64,000 bases of DNA from Streptomyces sp. NRRL F-5727 (GTDB lineage Bacteria > Actinomycetota > Actinomycetes > Streptomycetales > Streptomycetaceae). This document shows, piece after piece, positions 7,917 through 15,978 of the stretch (position 1 is its first letter; every line of letters starts with the position of its first letter). The stretch spans positions 1 through 64,000 of the forward strand of contig NZ_JOGX01000028.1 in the NCBI RefSeq assembly GCF_000719555.1. The letters are read 5' to 3'. Both the position numbers and the translations under genes were made by a program. A model generated the notes under the pieces. It saw only the letters and a program-made list of their open reading frames with translations. It did no database searches and had not been told where the DNA came from.

Positions 7917-9209
7917 TCAGCGGCCGGCGCCGGCCGTGAGGTCGCCGCGGCGCGGGGCGGCGAACCGCTCCAGGGCCGCGCGGGTCATCCCGGTCAGGGC
8001 GTCGACCTCGGCGGTGTCGAGGGCGCCGCACTGGAGGCCGCGCAACAGGTAGGAGGAGAGGGCCTTGGCGGTGGCGGGCTCGTCCATGACGTCGCCGCCG
8101 GCGTGGTTGGCGTAGGCGGAGAGACGCTTGGCGGCGGTCTCGAAGCCCTCGCGGTAGAAGGCGAAGACGGCGGCGTAGCGGGTCGGGATGTGGCCCGGGT
8201 GCATGTCCCAGCCCTGGTAGTAGGCGCGGGCCAGGGCGCGGCGGGTGAGGCCGTAGTGCAGCTTCCACGCCTCGTGGACGTGGGCGGTGGAGCCGACCGG
8301 GAGGACGTTGGTGGAGCCGTCGGAGACGCGTACGCCGGTGCCGGCGGCGGCGACCTGCATGATCGCCTTGGCGTGGTCGGCGGCCGGGTGGTCGCTGGCC
8401 TGGTAGGCGGCGGAGACGCCGAGGCAGGCGCTGTAGTCGAAGGTGCCGTAGTGCAGGCCGGTGGCGCGGCCCTCGGCGGCGTCGATCATGCGGGCGACGG
8501 CGGCGGTGCCGTCGGCGGCGAGGATGGACTGGCTGGTCTCGATCTGGATCTCGAAGCCGAGCCGGCCGGCGTCGAGGCCGTGGGCCTTCTCGAAGGCTTC
8601 GAGAAGCCGGACGAAGGCGGTGACCTGCTCGGGGTAGGTGACCTTCGGGAGGGTGAGGACCAGGCCGTCGGGCAGGCCGCCGTGCTCCAGGAGGCCGGTG
8701 AGGAAGACGTCGGCGGTGCGGATGCCGCGGTCGCGGACGGCGGCCTCCATGCACTTCATCCGGATGCCCATGTACGGGGCGGCCGTACCGGTCGCGTACG
8801 CCTCCGAGATCAGGCGGGCGGCACGCGCCGCGTCCTGGTCCTCGTCGGCGCCCGCGTAGCCGTCCTCGAAGTCGACCCGCAGGTCCTCGATGGGCTCGCG
8901 CTCCAGCTTGGCGCGCACGCGCGCGTACACGTCCTCGGCGAGGTCGTCGGAGAGGCCGAGGACGGCGGCGAAGGAGGCGGCGTCCGGGGCGTGCTCGTCC
9001 AGGGCGGCGAGGGCCTGGTCGCCCCAGGAGCGGATGGTGCCGGCGTCGAAGACGTCGCCGGGGACGTAGACGGTGTGGACCGGCTGGCGGGTGCCGGGGT
9101 CGCCCGGGTAGCGGCGGTCGAGCTCCGCGTCCACCGCGGCGAGGGAGGAGCTGATGCCCTCGCTGACCGCGCCCGCGAGGCTCGTCGACACCTTCTCCTG
9201 CTGGCCCAT
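7917..9209 (-). CDS. DUF6986 family (HpcH/HpaI aldolase / citrate-lyase-like) protein
   Basis: A 430-residue TIM-barrel protein. RVDFEDGYAG, PYMGIRMKCM, LTLPKVTYPEQV, FEIQIETSQSI and LHYGTFDYSACLGVS resemble the metal- and substrate-binding strands of the HpcH/HpaI and citrate-lyase-beta superfamily, with an added C-terminal part (YYQGWDMHPGHIPTRYAAVF). It would cleave or form a C-C bond adjacent to a carboxylate; the exact reaction is not established from sequence. ATG at 9209 has AGGAGG 9 nt upstream. A well-formed promoter and two overlapping inverted repeats lie directly upstream, so the gene is likely to be tightly regulated. etfBA lies upstream on the same strand but is separated by a terminator. 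Confidence 0.75.
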   Translation of the reverse strand: MGQQEKVSTSLAGAVSEGISSSLAAVDAELDRRYPGDPGTRQPVHTVYVPGDVFDAGTIRSWGDQALAALDEHAPDAASFAAVLGLSDDLAEDVYARVRAKLEREPIEDLRVDFEDGYAGADEDQDAARAARLISEAYATGTAAPYMGIRMKCMEAAVRDRGIRTADVFLTGLLEHGGLPDGLVLTLPKVTYPEQVTAFVRLLEAFEKAHGLDAGRLGFEIQIETSQSILAADGTAAVARMIDAAEGRATGLHYGTFDYSACLGVSAAYQASDHPAADHAKAIMQVAAAGTGVRVSDGSTNVLPVGSTAHVHEAWKLHYGLTRRALARAYYQGWDMHPGHIPTRYAAVFAFYREGFETAAKRLSAYANHAGGDVMDEPATAKALSSYLLRGLQCGALDTAEVDALTGMTRAALERFAAPRRGDLTAGAGR

Positions 9210-9225
9210 CCCTGATCCTCCTGTT

Positions 9226-9251
9226 TTCCGCTGCACGGAATCAACAATCCG
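9226..9251 (-). promoter_or_regulatory. Overlapping inverted repeats at the DUF6986 transcription start
   Basis: TTCCGCTGCACGGAA (9226-9240) has perfect 5-bp arms around 5 nt. Its CGGAA arm is shared with CGGAATCAACAATCCG (9236-9251), an imperfect second repeat. TTCCG-N5-CGGAA arrangements resemble IclR-family operators. The sites follow the predicted -10 box, where a bound protein would block initiation. The regulator is not encoded nearby. Confidence 0.5.
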
Positions 9252-9258
9252 TATGGCG

Positions 9259-9288
9259 AAGTTAGTAGTCCGCTGGGACCTGCGTCAA
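9259..9288 (-). promoter_or_regulatory. Promoter of the DUF6986 gene
   Basis: Reading on the minus strand, TTGACG (9283-9288) is followed after 18 bp by TAACTT (9259-9264), a good match to the housekeeping TTGAC(A/G)/TANNNT pattern. Transcription would start near 9252, leaving a leader of about 40 nt. Confidence 0.6.
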
Positions 9289-9307
9289 TGGTTGACCGAA
9301 ACGGCCG

Positions 9308-9340
9308 GGGGCCGCACGGCGAGAATCGCCGTGCGGCCCC
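9308..9340. terminator. Terminator of etfBA
   Basis: A perfect 15-bp stem (9308-9322 with 9326-9340) closes a GAA loop 38 bp past the etfA stop codon. On the minus strand the hairpin is followed by a CCGTTTCGG stretch. Confidence 0.8.
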
Positions 9341-9377
9341 TGGACCTGCGAAAGCGGACCTGTGCAGGTGCCGGTGG

Positions 9378-10340
<963 letters not shown>

Positions 10341-10396
10341 GGGACTTCAATCTCCTGCGAACGAAAGGGGGGCAGTCTGAGCGGCTCGCGGGAGCC

Positions 10397-11182
10397 TTAG
10401 ATGAACTTCTGGCTCGCGAGGTACTCGGCGAGCTGCTTGCCGCCCTCGCCCTCGTCCTTGACGATCGTGCCCGCGGTGCGCGCCGGACGCTCGTCGGCGG
10501 AGTCGACGGCGGTCCAGGAACCGGCCAGGCCGACCTCGTCCTCGTCGATGTCCAGGTCGTCGAGCTCCAGCTCCTCGACCGGCTTCTTCTTGGCGGCCAT
10601 GATGCCCTTGAAGGACGGGTAGCGCGCCTCGCCCGACTGGTCCGTCACGGAGACGACGGCCGGGAGGGAAGCCTCCAGCTGCTCGGAGGCGGTGTCGCCG
10701 TCGCGGCGGCCGGTGACCTTGCCGTCCTCGACCTTGACCTCGGAGAGCAGGGTGACCTGCGGGACGCCGAGGCGCTCGGCCAGGATCGCCGGGAGGACAC
10801 CCATGGTGCCGTCGGTGGAGGCCATGCCGGCGATGACCAGGTCGTAGCCGGTCTTCTCGATCGCCTTGGCGAGCACCAGCGAGGTGGCCATGACGTCGGA
10901 GCCGTGGATGGACTCGTCGTCGACGTGGACGGCCTTGTCGGCGCCCATCGACAGCGCCTTGCGCAGCGCGTCGCGCGCGTCCTCGGGGCCGACGGTGAGG
11001 ACGGTGACCTCGGCGTCGTCCGCCTCCTCGGCGATCTGCAGCGCCTGCTCGACCGCGTACTCGTCGAGCTCCGACAGCAGACCGTCGACGTCCTCGCGGT
11101 CGACCGTCAGGTCGTCGGCGAACTTCCGGTCGCCAGTGGCGTCCGGCACGTACTTCACACAGACAACGATCCTCAAGCTCAC
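10397..11182 (-). CDS. etfB: Electron transfer flavoprotein beta subunit
   Basis: A 261-residue EtfB (FixA). It begins SLRIVVCVKYVPD and carries the adenine-nucleotide-binding region DAREALRKALSMGADKAVHV-like (here EDARDALRKALSMGADKAVH), DLVIAGMASTDGTMGVLPAILAERLG split as GMASTD and LAERLGVPQVT, and a C-terminal arm that wraps EtfA. It is the partner of the downstream etfA product. GTG at 11182 has AGGAGA 8 nt upstream. The promoter region carries a TANNNT box overlapped by a short palindrome, suggesting repression. Confidence 0.96.
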   Translation of the reverse strand: MSLRIVVCVKYVPDATGDRKFADDLTVDREDVDGLLSELDEYAVEQALQIAEEADDAEVTVLTVGPEDARDALRKALSMGADKAVHVDDESIHGSDVMATSLVLAKAIEKTGYDLVIAGMASTDGTMGVLPAILAERLGVPQVTLLSEVKVEDGKVTGRRDGDTASEQLEASLPAVVSVTDQSGEARYPSFKGIMAAKKKPVEELELDDLDIDEDEVGLAGSWTAVDSADERPARTAGTIVKDEGEGGKQLAEYLASQKFI

Positions 11183-11259
11183 GCCGGCTCTCCTACTGCA
11201 TCGTCATAACTGGGCTGCCTTGTTGCTCGCAGCATAGGCGCCTGAAGGGCGGGTTTCCG

Positions 11260-11284
11260 GTCGGGGCGCCGGACGCCCCGACCA
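11260..11284. terminator. Hairpin downstream of the flavin reductase gene
   Basis: A perfect 10-bp stem (11260-11269 with 11275-11284) closes a 5-nt loop. It lies about 100 bp past the flavin reductase stop codon on the minus strand and inside the predicted etfB leader, so it could alternatively act on the leader. Confidence 0.5.
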
Positions 11285-11286
11285 GA

Positions 11287-11302
11287 TATTACTCGTCAGT
11301 AC
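11287..11302 (-). promoter_or_regulatory. etfBA -10 box overlapped by a TetR-like palindrome
   Basis: TAATAT (11287-11292, minus strand) is a good -10. Overlapping it is TACTCGTCAGTA (11291-11302), whose TACT/AGTA arms flank a 4-bp centre, the size and style of TetR-family operators. No convincing -35 is seen. Confidence 0.45.
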
Positions 11303-11380
11303 ACCCAGTTCGTGACCATTAAGCAAGCGCTCAGCAATGTGATCTGCCCAACCCTTCCGGGAGGGCCGCCACGGGAACCC

Positions 11381-11905
11381 TCAGTCGCGCAGCGCGTTGA
11401 AGCGTCCGTGGTGGTAGAGGAGCGGACGGCCCGCGCCGTCGGGGTCGCCGGCGACCGCCTGGGCTATCACGATCCGGTGGTCCCCCGCGGGCACCAGGGC
11501 CACCACCCGGCACACCAGCCAGGCCAGGACGCCGTCGAGCACGGGCACGCCCTCGGGGCCCCGGCTCCAGCGGGTCGGCTCGGCGAACCGGTCGGCGCCG
11601 CTGCGCGCGAAGGTGGCCGCCAGCTCCTCCTGGTGCTCGCCGAGTATGTGGACGCCGATGTGCTCGGCCTCGGCGAGCACGGGCCAGCTGGAGGAGCCGG
11701 TGCCCACGCCGAAGGAGATCAGCGGCGGGTCGGCGGCGACGGAGTTGAGCGAGGTGGCGGTGAAGCCGACGGGGCGCTCCCCGTGGGCGGTGATCACCGC
11801 GACGCCGGCGGCGTGGCGGCGGAAGACGGAGCGGAGCAGGTCGGGTGAGGCGGACCTGGGCGCGTCGATCGCGGGAACGGTACGGAGCTCGGGCGAAACC
11901 GTCAT
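11381..11905 (-). CDS. Flavin reductase family protein
   Basis: A 174-residue FMN-binding split-barrel protein. The family signature is AAGVAVITAHGERPVGFTATSLNSVAADPPLISFGVG, seen here as VAVIT, GFTATSLNSV and PPLISFGV, with SSSWPVL and FAVNILGE-like AEHIGVHILGEHQ following. Such proteins use NAD(P)H to deliver reduced flavin to a monooxygenase or act as small reductases. No partner oxygenase is adjacent, so the partner is unknown. ATG at 11905 has AAGGAC 8 nt upstream. Confidence 0.85.
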   Translation of the reverse strand: MTVSPELRTVPAIDAPRSASPDLLRSVFRRHAAGVAVITAHGERPVGFTATSLNSVAADPPLISFGVGTGSSSWPVLAEAEHIGVHILGEHQEELAATFARSGADRFAEPTRWSRGPEGVPVLDGVLAWLVCRVVALVPAGDHRIVIAQAVAGDPDGAGRPLLYHHGRFNALRD

Positions 11906-12126
11906 GGAGTTGTCCTTCGTGCGGGGCGGCATGGAGCGGGGTCCGGGGGCGTCAGAGGCCCGGACAGCGCGCGCTCGCATGACGGCCCAGGTCCACATGG
12001 GCCCGGCCGTAGAGAAGGAGTTCACCGGTCACTCCGTCAGGGTGACGAGGAGTGACGGCCCGGGTCAAGTGCGTACCGGGATGTGGGAGATGTGTCACCG
12101 CGTCAGGGGCCCGCGGCGGGGCGGCC

Positions 12127-12453
12127 TCAGAGCGCGCGGCCGAGGGCGGCGATGACGTCGGCCCGGCGGGGCTGCCCGGCGGCCCGGCGGACGACCCGGC
12201 CGTCCGCGTCGAGGACGAGGACCGTGGGGGTACGGGTCACCCCGAGCGCGCGGACCAGGTCGAGGTGCTCCTCGGCGTCGATCTCCACGTGGGCGACGCC
12301 CGGCACCATCGCGGCGACCTCGGCGAGGGTGCGGCGGGTGGCGCGGCAGGGCTGGCAGAAGGCGCTGGAGAACTGCACGAGGGTGGCCCGCTCTCCCGGT
12401 TCCGCGCCGCCCAGCTGCGCCGGCCCGAGCCGTTCGGTGGTGTCCGCCGTCAT
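12127..12453 (-). CDS. Thioredoxin-family protein
   Basis: A 108-residue protein with a thioredoxin fold. The active site reads FCQPCRAT (CQPC, near residue 43), with LVQFSSAF before and the cis-Pro segment GVTRTPTVLVLDADG after (near residue 80). The dipeptide QP between cysteines differs from the usual GP, so redox potential may be altered. It is probably a cytosolic disulfide reductase; no transmembrane segment is seen. ATG at 12453 follows GAGGGGAC. A SigR-like promoter pattern lies upstream, consistent with thiol-stress induction, but its -10 is imperfect. Confidence 0.85.
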   Translation of the reverse strand: MTADTTERLGPAQLGGAEPGERATLVQFSSAFCQPCRATRRTLAEVAAMVPGVAHVEIDAEEHLDLVRALGVTRTPTVLVLDADGRVVRRAAGQPRRADVIAALGRAL

Positions 12454-12488
12454 CCCTGTCCCCTCGTTCCGCGTCCTTCTCTCCGTGC

Positions 12489-12515
12489 AGCGTCGCACGG
12501 CGCCGCGGGATTCCC
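12489..12515 (-). promoter_or_regulatory. Possible SigR-type promoter of the thioredoxin gene
   Basis: On the minus strand GGGAAT (12510-12515) is followed after exactly 18 bp by GCT (12489-12491). The SigR consensus is GGGAAT-N18-GTT, so the -35 and the spacing match but the -10 has one mismatch. Confidence 0.4.
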
Positions 12516-12679
12516 GTCACGACCACCGCGAGTGACGAGAATCTCCCCCTACGAAGCCGCCTGGACTGGTCACAGCGGCCCACATGCGGCACGATCTGCC
12601 CAAAGCCGAAAACCTACGGCCGCGTAACTTCGCCGGGAGAGCCCTCCCGAAGGCAACAGACGAAGGGGTACTTCCTCCC

Positions 12680-13405
12680 ATGGCAGAACTCGTGTACCGA
12701 CCGGTGGTCGGCGCCGCGCTCACCATGTTCAAGGCGCTCGACCTCAAGATCGACACACAGGGTTCGGAGCACATCCCGCGGACCGGCGGCGCCGTCCTGG
12801 TGAGCAATCACATCAGCTACCTGGACTTCATCTTCAACGGTCTGGCCGCGCTGCCGCAGAAGCGACTGGTGCGCTTCATGGCGAAGGAGTCGGTCTTCCG
12901 GCACAAGGTCTCCGGGCCGCTGATGCGGGCCATGAAGCACATCCCGGTGGACCGGGCGCAGGGCGAGCACGCGTACCAGCACGCCCTGGAGGCGCTGCGG
13001 GCGGGCGAGATCGTCGGCGTCTTCCCCGAGGCGACCATCTCGGAGTCCTTCACCCTGAAGAGCTTCAAGTCGGGCGCGGCCCGGCTCGCCCAGGAGGCCG
13101 GGGTGCCGCTGATCCCGATGGCCCTGTGGGGCACGCAGCGGATCTGGACGAAGGGCAGGCCCCGCAACTTCAAGCGGGCCCACATCCCGGTGACGATCCG
13201 GGTCGGGGAGCCGGTCGAGGCCCCCGCCGACCAGTACGCGGGTGCCATCACCCGGCGGCTGCGCGAGCGCGTCCAGGAGCTCCTGGAGGCCGCCCAGCGC
13301 GCCTACCCGGTGCGCCCGAAGGACGCCACGGACACCTGGTGGATCCCGGCGCACCTGGGCGGCACGGCGCCCACCCCGGAGCAGCTGAAGGCGGCCGGGA
13401 AGTAG
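12680..13405 (+). CDS. 1-acylglycerol-3-phosphate O-acyltransferase family (PlsC-like)
   Basis: A 241-residue acyltransferase. The catalytic HX4D motif is NHISYLDF (near residue 37), followed by RFMAKESVF, the block IPVDR, and GVFPEATIS (near 112), which occupies the place of the usual FPEGTRS glycerol-phosphate-binding motif. The family transfers acyl chains to lysophosphatidate or related lipids at the membrane. ATG at 12680 with AAGGGG at 12663-12668 is preferred over an upstream ATG at 12584 that would add 32 poorly conserved residues. Convergent with the transglutaminase-like gene. Confidence 0.88.
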   Translation: MAELVYRPVVGAALTMFKALDLKIDTQGSEHIPRTGGAVLVSNHISYLDFIFNGLAALPQKRLVRFMAKESVFRHKVSGPLMRAMKHIPVDRAQGEHAYQHALEALRAGEIVGVFPEATISESFTLKSFKSGAARLAQEAGVPLIPMALWGTQRIWTKGRPRNFKRAHIPVTIRVGEPVEAPADQYAGAITRRLRERVQELLEAAQRAYPVRPKDATDTWWIPAHLGGTAPTPEQLKAAGK

Positions 13406-13432
13406 TCCCGGCCGGAGCCGGTTCTCCGGACC

Positions 13433-14047
13433 TCACAGCTCCGTGGGGAGCGTGCGCCAGAGGCAGGGCCGGTCGGGGGCGGCGCGGAGAGCGCGGAGGA
13501 CCACCGGATGGGGTTCCTCGTGGAGCTCCGGATAGTCCACCTCGCCGAGCTCCGGCCGTACGGTCCAGGCCAGCCGCTCCTCGCCCACCGAGAACTGGGC
13601 GTCGACGCCCGGGGGCACGTTTCCGCGCACGTCCTGTCGGGCCCACCGCCGCTCGCCCGGCAGCCTCACCGCGACGAGGCCGTGGATCGCCGGGTTCGAG
13701 CCGTCGTCGTCCGTGAGCCGCTGGTAGCAGAGGGCGGCGGGGATGCCGCGCGCCCGCAGGAGCGCGGCGTACGCGATCGACTTGGCGTAGCAGATGCCGG
13801 TGCCCTGCTGCAGCACGTCGGAGGCGCGCCAGGTGACGCGCATGTCGCCGGTGTCCTGGGAGTGCGGGATGGTGTCGCGGACGAGGACATAGGCCGCTTC
13901 GGCGTATGCGTGGGCGTCCGGGTGATCGGCGGCGAGGCGCTCCGCAGTGGCCCGGACGATCGGGTGGGCGTGATCGACGGCTTCGCCGACCGCCAGATAC
14001 GCGTCGAGGTCCGGGTTCCGCTGCCTCAGCTGCACGATCGCGAGCAT
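13433..14047 (-). CDS. Transglutaminase-like domain protein
   Basis: A 204-residue protein. GTGICYAKSIAYAALLRARG (near residue 82) contains the catalytic Cys in its helix, IHGLVAV (near 125) supplies the His, and WARQDVRGN the Asp. These proteins usually act as cysteine peptidases or amide-bond-modifying enzymes. The start is uncertain: ATG at 14047 gives the length usual for the family but has no ribosome site, while TTG at 14071 follows GGAAG. It lies 61 bp (or 37 bp) after the threonine aldolase gene on the same strand and is probably the last gene of that operon. Confidence 0.75.
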   Translation of the reverse strand: MLAIVQLRQRNPDLDAYLAVGEAVDHAHPIVRATAERLAADHPDAHAYAEAAYVLVRDTIPHSQDTGDMRVTWRASDVLQQGTGICYAKSIAYAALLRARGIPAALCYQRLTDDDGSNPAIHGLVAVRLPGERRWARQDVRGNVPPGVDAQFSVGEERLAWTVRPELGEVDYPELHEEPHPVVLRALRAAPDRPCLWRTLPTEL

Positions 14048-14108
14048 AGGCAGGCGGCCGAGCGGAGTCAATCATCTTCCACTCGACCGCATACCTATTC
14101 AGCTTGGA

Positions 14109-15188
14109 CTAGCGCGCCAGCTCTTCCTTCAGGGCCTGGAGGAAGGCGTCGACGTCGTCCTCCGTGGTGTCGAAGGAGCACATCCAGCGCACGTCGCCGG
14201 CCTGCTCGTCCCAGAAGTAGAAGCGGAAGCGCTTCTGGAGCCGGCGGCTGACCTCGTGCGGGAGCCGCGCGAAGACCGCGTTGGCCTGCACCGGGTAGAG
14301 GATCTCGACCCCGTCCAGGGCGCGCACGCCGTCCGCGAGGCGCCGGGCCATCGCGTTGGCGTGGCGGGCGTTGCGCAGCCACAGGTCCTTGGCGAGCAGC
14401 GCCTCCAGCTGCACCGACAGGAAGCGCATCTTGGACGCGAGCTGCATCGACAGCTTGCGCAGGTGCTTCATGTGGCTGACCGCGTCCGGGTTGAGGACGA
14501 TCACGGCCTCGCCGAAGAGCATGCCGTTCTTGGTGCCGCCGTACGAGATGACGTCGACGCCCACCGCGTTGGTGAAGGCGCGCATCGGCACGTCGAGGGA
14601 GGCGGCCGCGTTGGCTATCCGGGCGCCGTCGAGGTGCACCTTCATGCCCTTGGAGTGGGCGTGCTCGACGATGGCACGGATCTCGTCCACGGTGTAGACG
14701 GTGCCCAGCTCGGTGTTCTGGGTGATCGAGACGACCTGCGGCATCGCCCGGTGCTCGTCCTCCCAGCCCCACGCCTGCCGGTCGATCAGCTCGGGGGTGA
14801 GCTTGCCGTCCGGGGTCGGCACGGTGAGCAGCTTGAGGCCGCCCATGCGCTCCGGCGCGCCGCCCTCGTCCACGTTGATGTGGGCGGACTCGGCGCAGAT
14901 CACGGCGCCCCAGCGGTCGGTGAGCGCCTGGAGGGCGGTCACGTTCGCTCCGGTGCCGTTGAAGACCGGGAACGCCTCCGCGAGCGGACCGAAGTGGCTG
15001 TGGATGATCCGCTGGAGGTGGTCGGTGTACTCGTCCTCGCCGTAGGCGACCTGGTGGCCGTCGTTGGCGAGGGCGATGGCGGCGAGCACCTCGGGGTGGA
15101 CGCCGGCGTAGTTGTCGCTCGCGAAGCCCCGGACCGACGGGTCGTGGTGACGACGGGCGTCGGTCCGGTGCCCGAGGGCGGCGGTCAC
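14109..15188 (-). CDS. Low-specificity L-threonine aldolase family protein
   Basis: A 359-residue PLP enzyme of the beta-eliminating lyase family. GFASDNYAGVHPEVL opens the protein; GTGANVTAL, ESAHINVDEGGAPE, HLDGARIANAAASL and the Schiff-base lysine in SYGGTKNGM (near residue 190) follow in the expected order. It would cleave L-threonine or allo-threonine to glycine and acetaldehyde, or act on a related beta-hydroxy amino acid. GTG at 15188 overlaps the SDR stop codon in a GTGA arrangement, so translation is probably coupled; GTG at 15206 is an alternative. Confidence 0.88.
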   Translation of the reverse strand: MTAALGHRTDARRHHDPSVRGFASDNYAGVHPEVLAAIALANDGHQVAYGEDEYTDHLQRIIHSHFGPLAEAFPVFNGTGANVTALQALTDRWGAVICAESAHINVDEGGAPERMGGLKLLTVPTPDGKLTPELIDRQAWGWEDEHRAMPQVVSITQNTELGTVYTVDEIRAIVEHAHSKGMKVHLDGARIANAAASLDVPMRAFTNAVGVDVISYGGTKNGMLFGEAVIVLNPDAVSHMKHLRKLSMQLASKMRFLSVQLEALLAKDLWLRNARHANAMARRLADGVRALDGVEILYPVQANAVFARLPHEVSRRLQKRFRFYFWDEQAGDVRWMCSFDTTEDDVDAFLQALKEELAR

Positions 15189-15943
15189 GGTGCGGGGGTC
15201 AGCCACAGGCGCTGTCCATTCACTTCCTGGGCGGGCCGGTCCCACAGGCCGGCGATCTCGTCGGCCAGGTCCTTCACGTCGGTGAAGCCCGCGAACTTCG
15301 CGTTGGGGCGTTCGGCGCGCATGGCGTCGTGCACCAATGCCTTGATCACCAGGATCGCAGCCGCCGCCTGCGGGCCGTCCTCGCCCCCCAGCTTGCGGAA
15401 CGAGTCCGCCATCGCCAGGGTCCACGCCTCGGCGGCGGCCTTGCCCGCGTTGTACGCGGCGTTGTTGGCCTGCGGCTTGTGGGCGCCGACCTGGCTGACC
15501 AGGGCGTAGCGGCCGCGGCCGCCGCTGCGGATCAGGGCGTCGTGGAAGGCGAGCGAGGTGTGCTGGACCGTGCGGACCAGGAGCTTCTCCAGGAAGTCCC
15601 AGTCCTTGAGGTCGGTCTCGGTGAAGGAGGAGCTGCCGCGCCAGCCGCCCACGAGGTGGACGAGTCCGTCGACGCGCCCGAACTCCTTCTCCGTCTTCTC
15701 GGCCCACGCGCGCGTGGCGCCGAGGTCGAGGAGGTCGACGGTCTCGCCGACGACCTTGGCGCCCTGGGTCTCGCGGGCGGCCTCGACCGCCTCGGCGAGC
15801 CGGGCCGGGTCGGCGTCGGCGGCGACCACGGTCGCGCCGGCGCCGGCGAGGCGGAGCAGCGCCGCCCGTCCGGCGGGGCCGGCCGCGCCGGCCACCGCGA
15901 TGACGGCCCCGTCGAGGGGTCCGCCGTTCGATTCGGCGTTCAT
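15185..15943 (-). CDS. SDR family oxidoreductase
   Basis: A 252-residue short-chain dehydrogenase. The cofactor motif is AVAGAAGPAGRAALLRLAGAG (glycine-rich, near residue 17), with ADADPARL for the ribose-binding Asp and DGLVHLVGGW in place of NNAG. The catalytic region has SQVGAHKPQANNAAYNAGKAA, giving Tyr and Lys as YNAGK instead of YxxxK with the usual Ser in SQVG. Substrate unknown. ATG at 15943 has GGAGGAGG upstream. Second gene of the DUF6421 operon, 35 bp after it and overlapping the aldolase start. Confidence 0.85.
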   Translation of the reverse strand: MNAESNGGPLDGAVIAVAGAAGPAGRAALLRLAGAGATVVAADADPARLAEAVEAARETQGAKVVGETVDLLDLGATRAWAEKTEKEFGRVDGLVHLVGGWRGSSSFTETDLKDWDFLEKLLVRTVQHTSLAFHDALIRSGGRGRYALVSQVGAHKPQANNAAYNAGKAAAEAWTLAMADSFRKLGGEDGPQAAAAILVIKALVHDAMRAERPNAKFAGFTDVKDLADEIAGLWDRPAQEVNGQRLWLTPAP

Positions 15944-15978
15944 CGGTGCCGCCTCCTCCGTGTCCTGGCGGGCCTCGC

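Noticed and set aside
12584..12679. Longer start for the PlsC-like protein at ATG 12584
   Set aside because: Adds a region unlike the family and has no ribosome site, whereas ATG 12680 has one.
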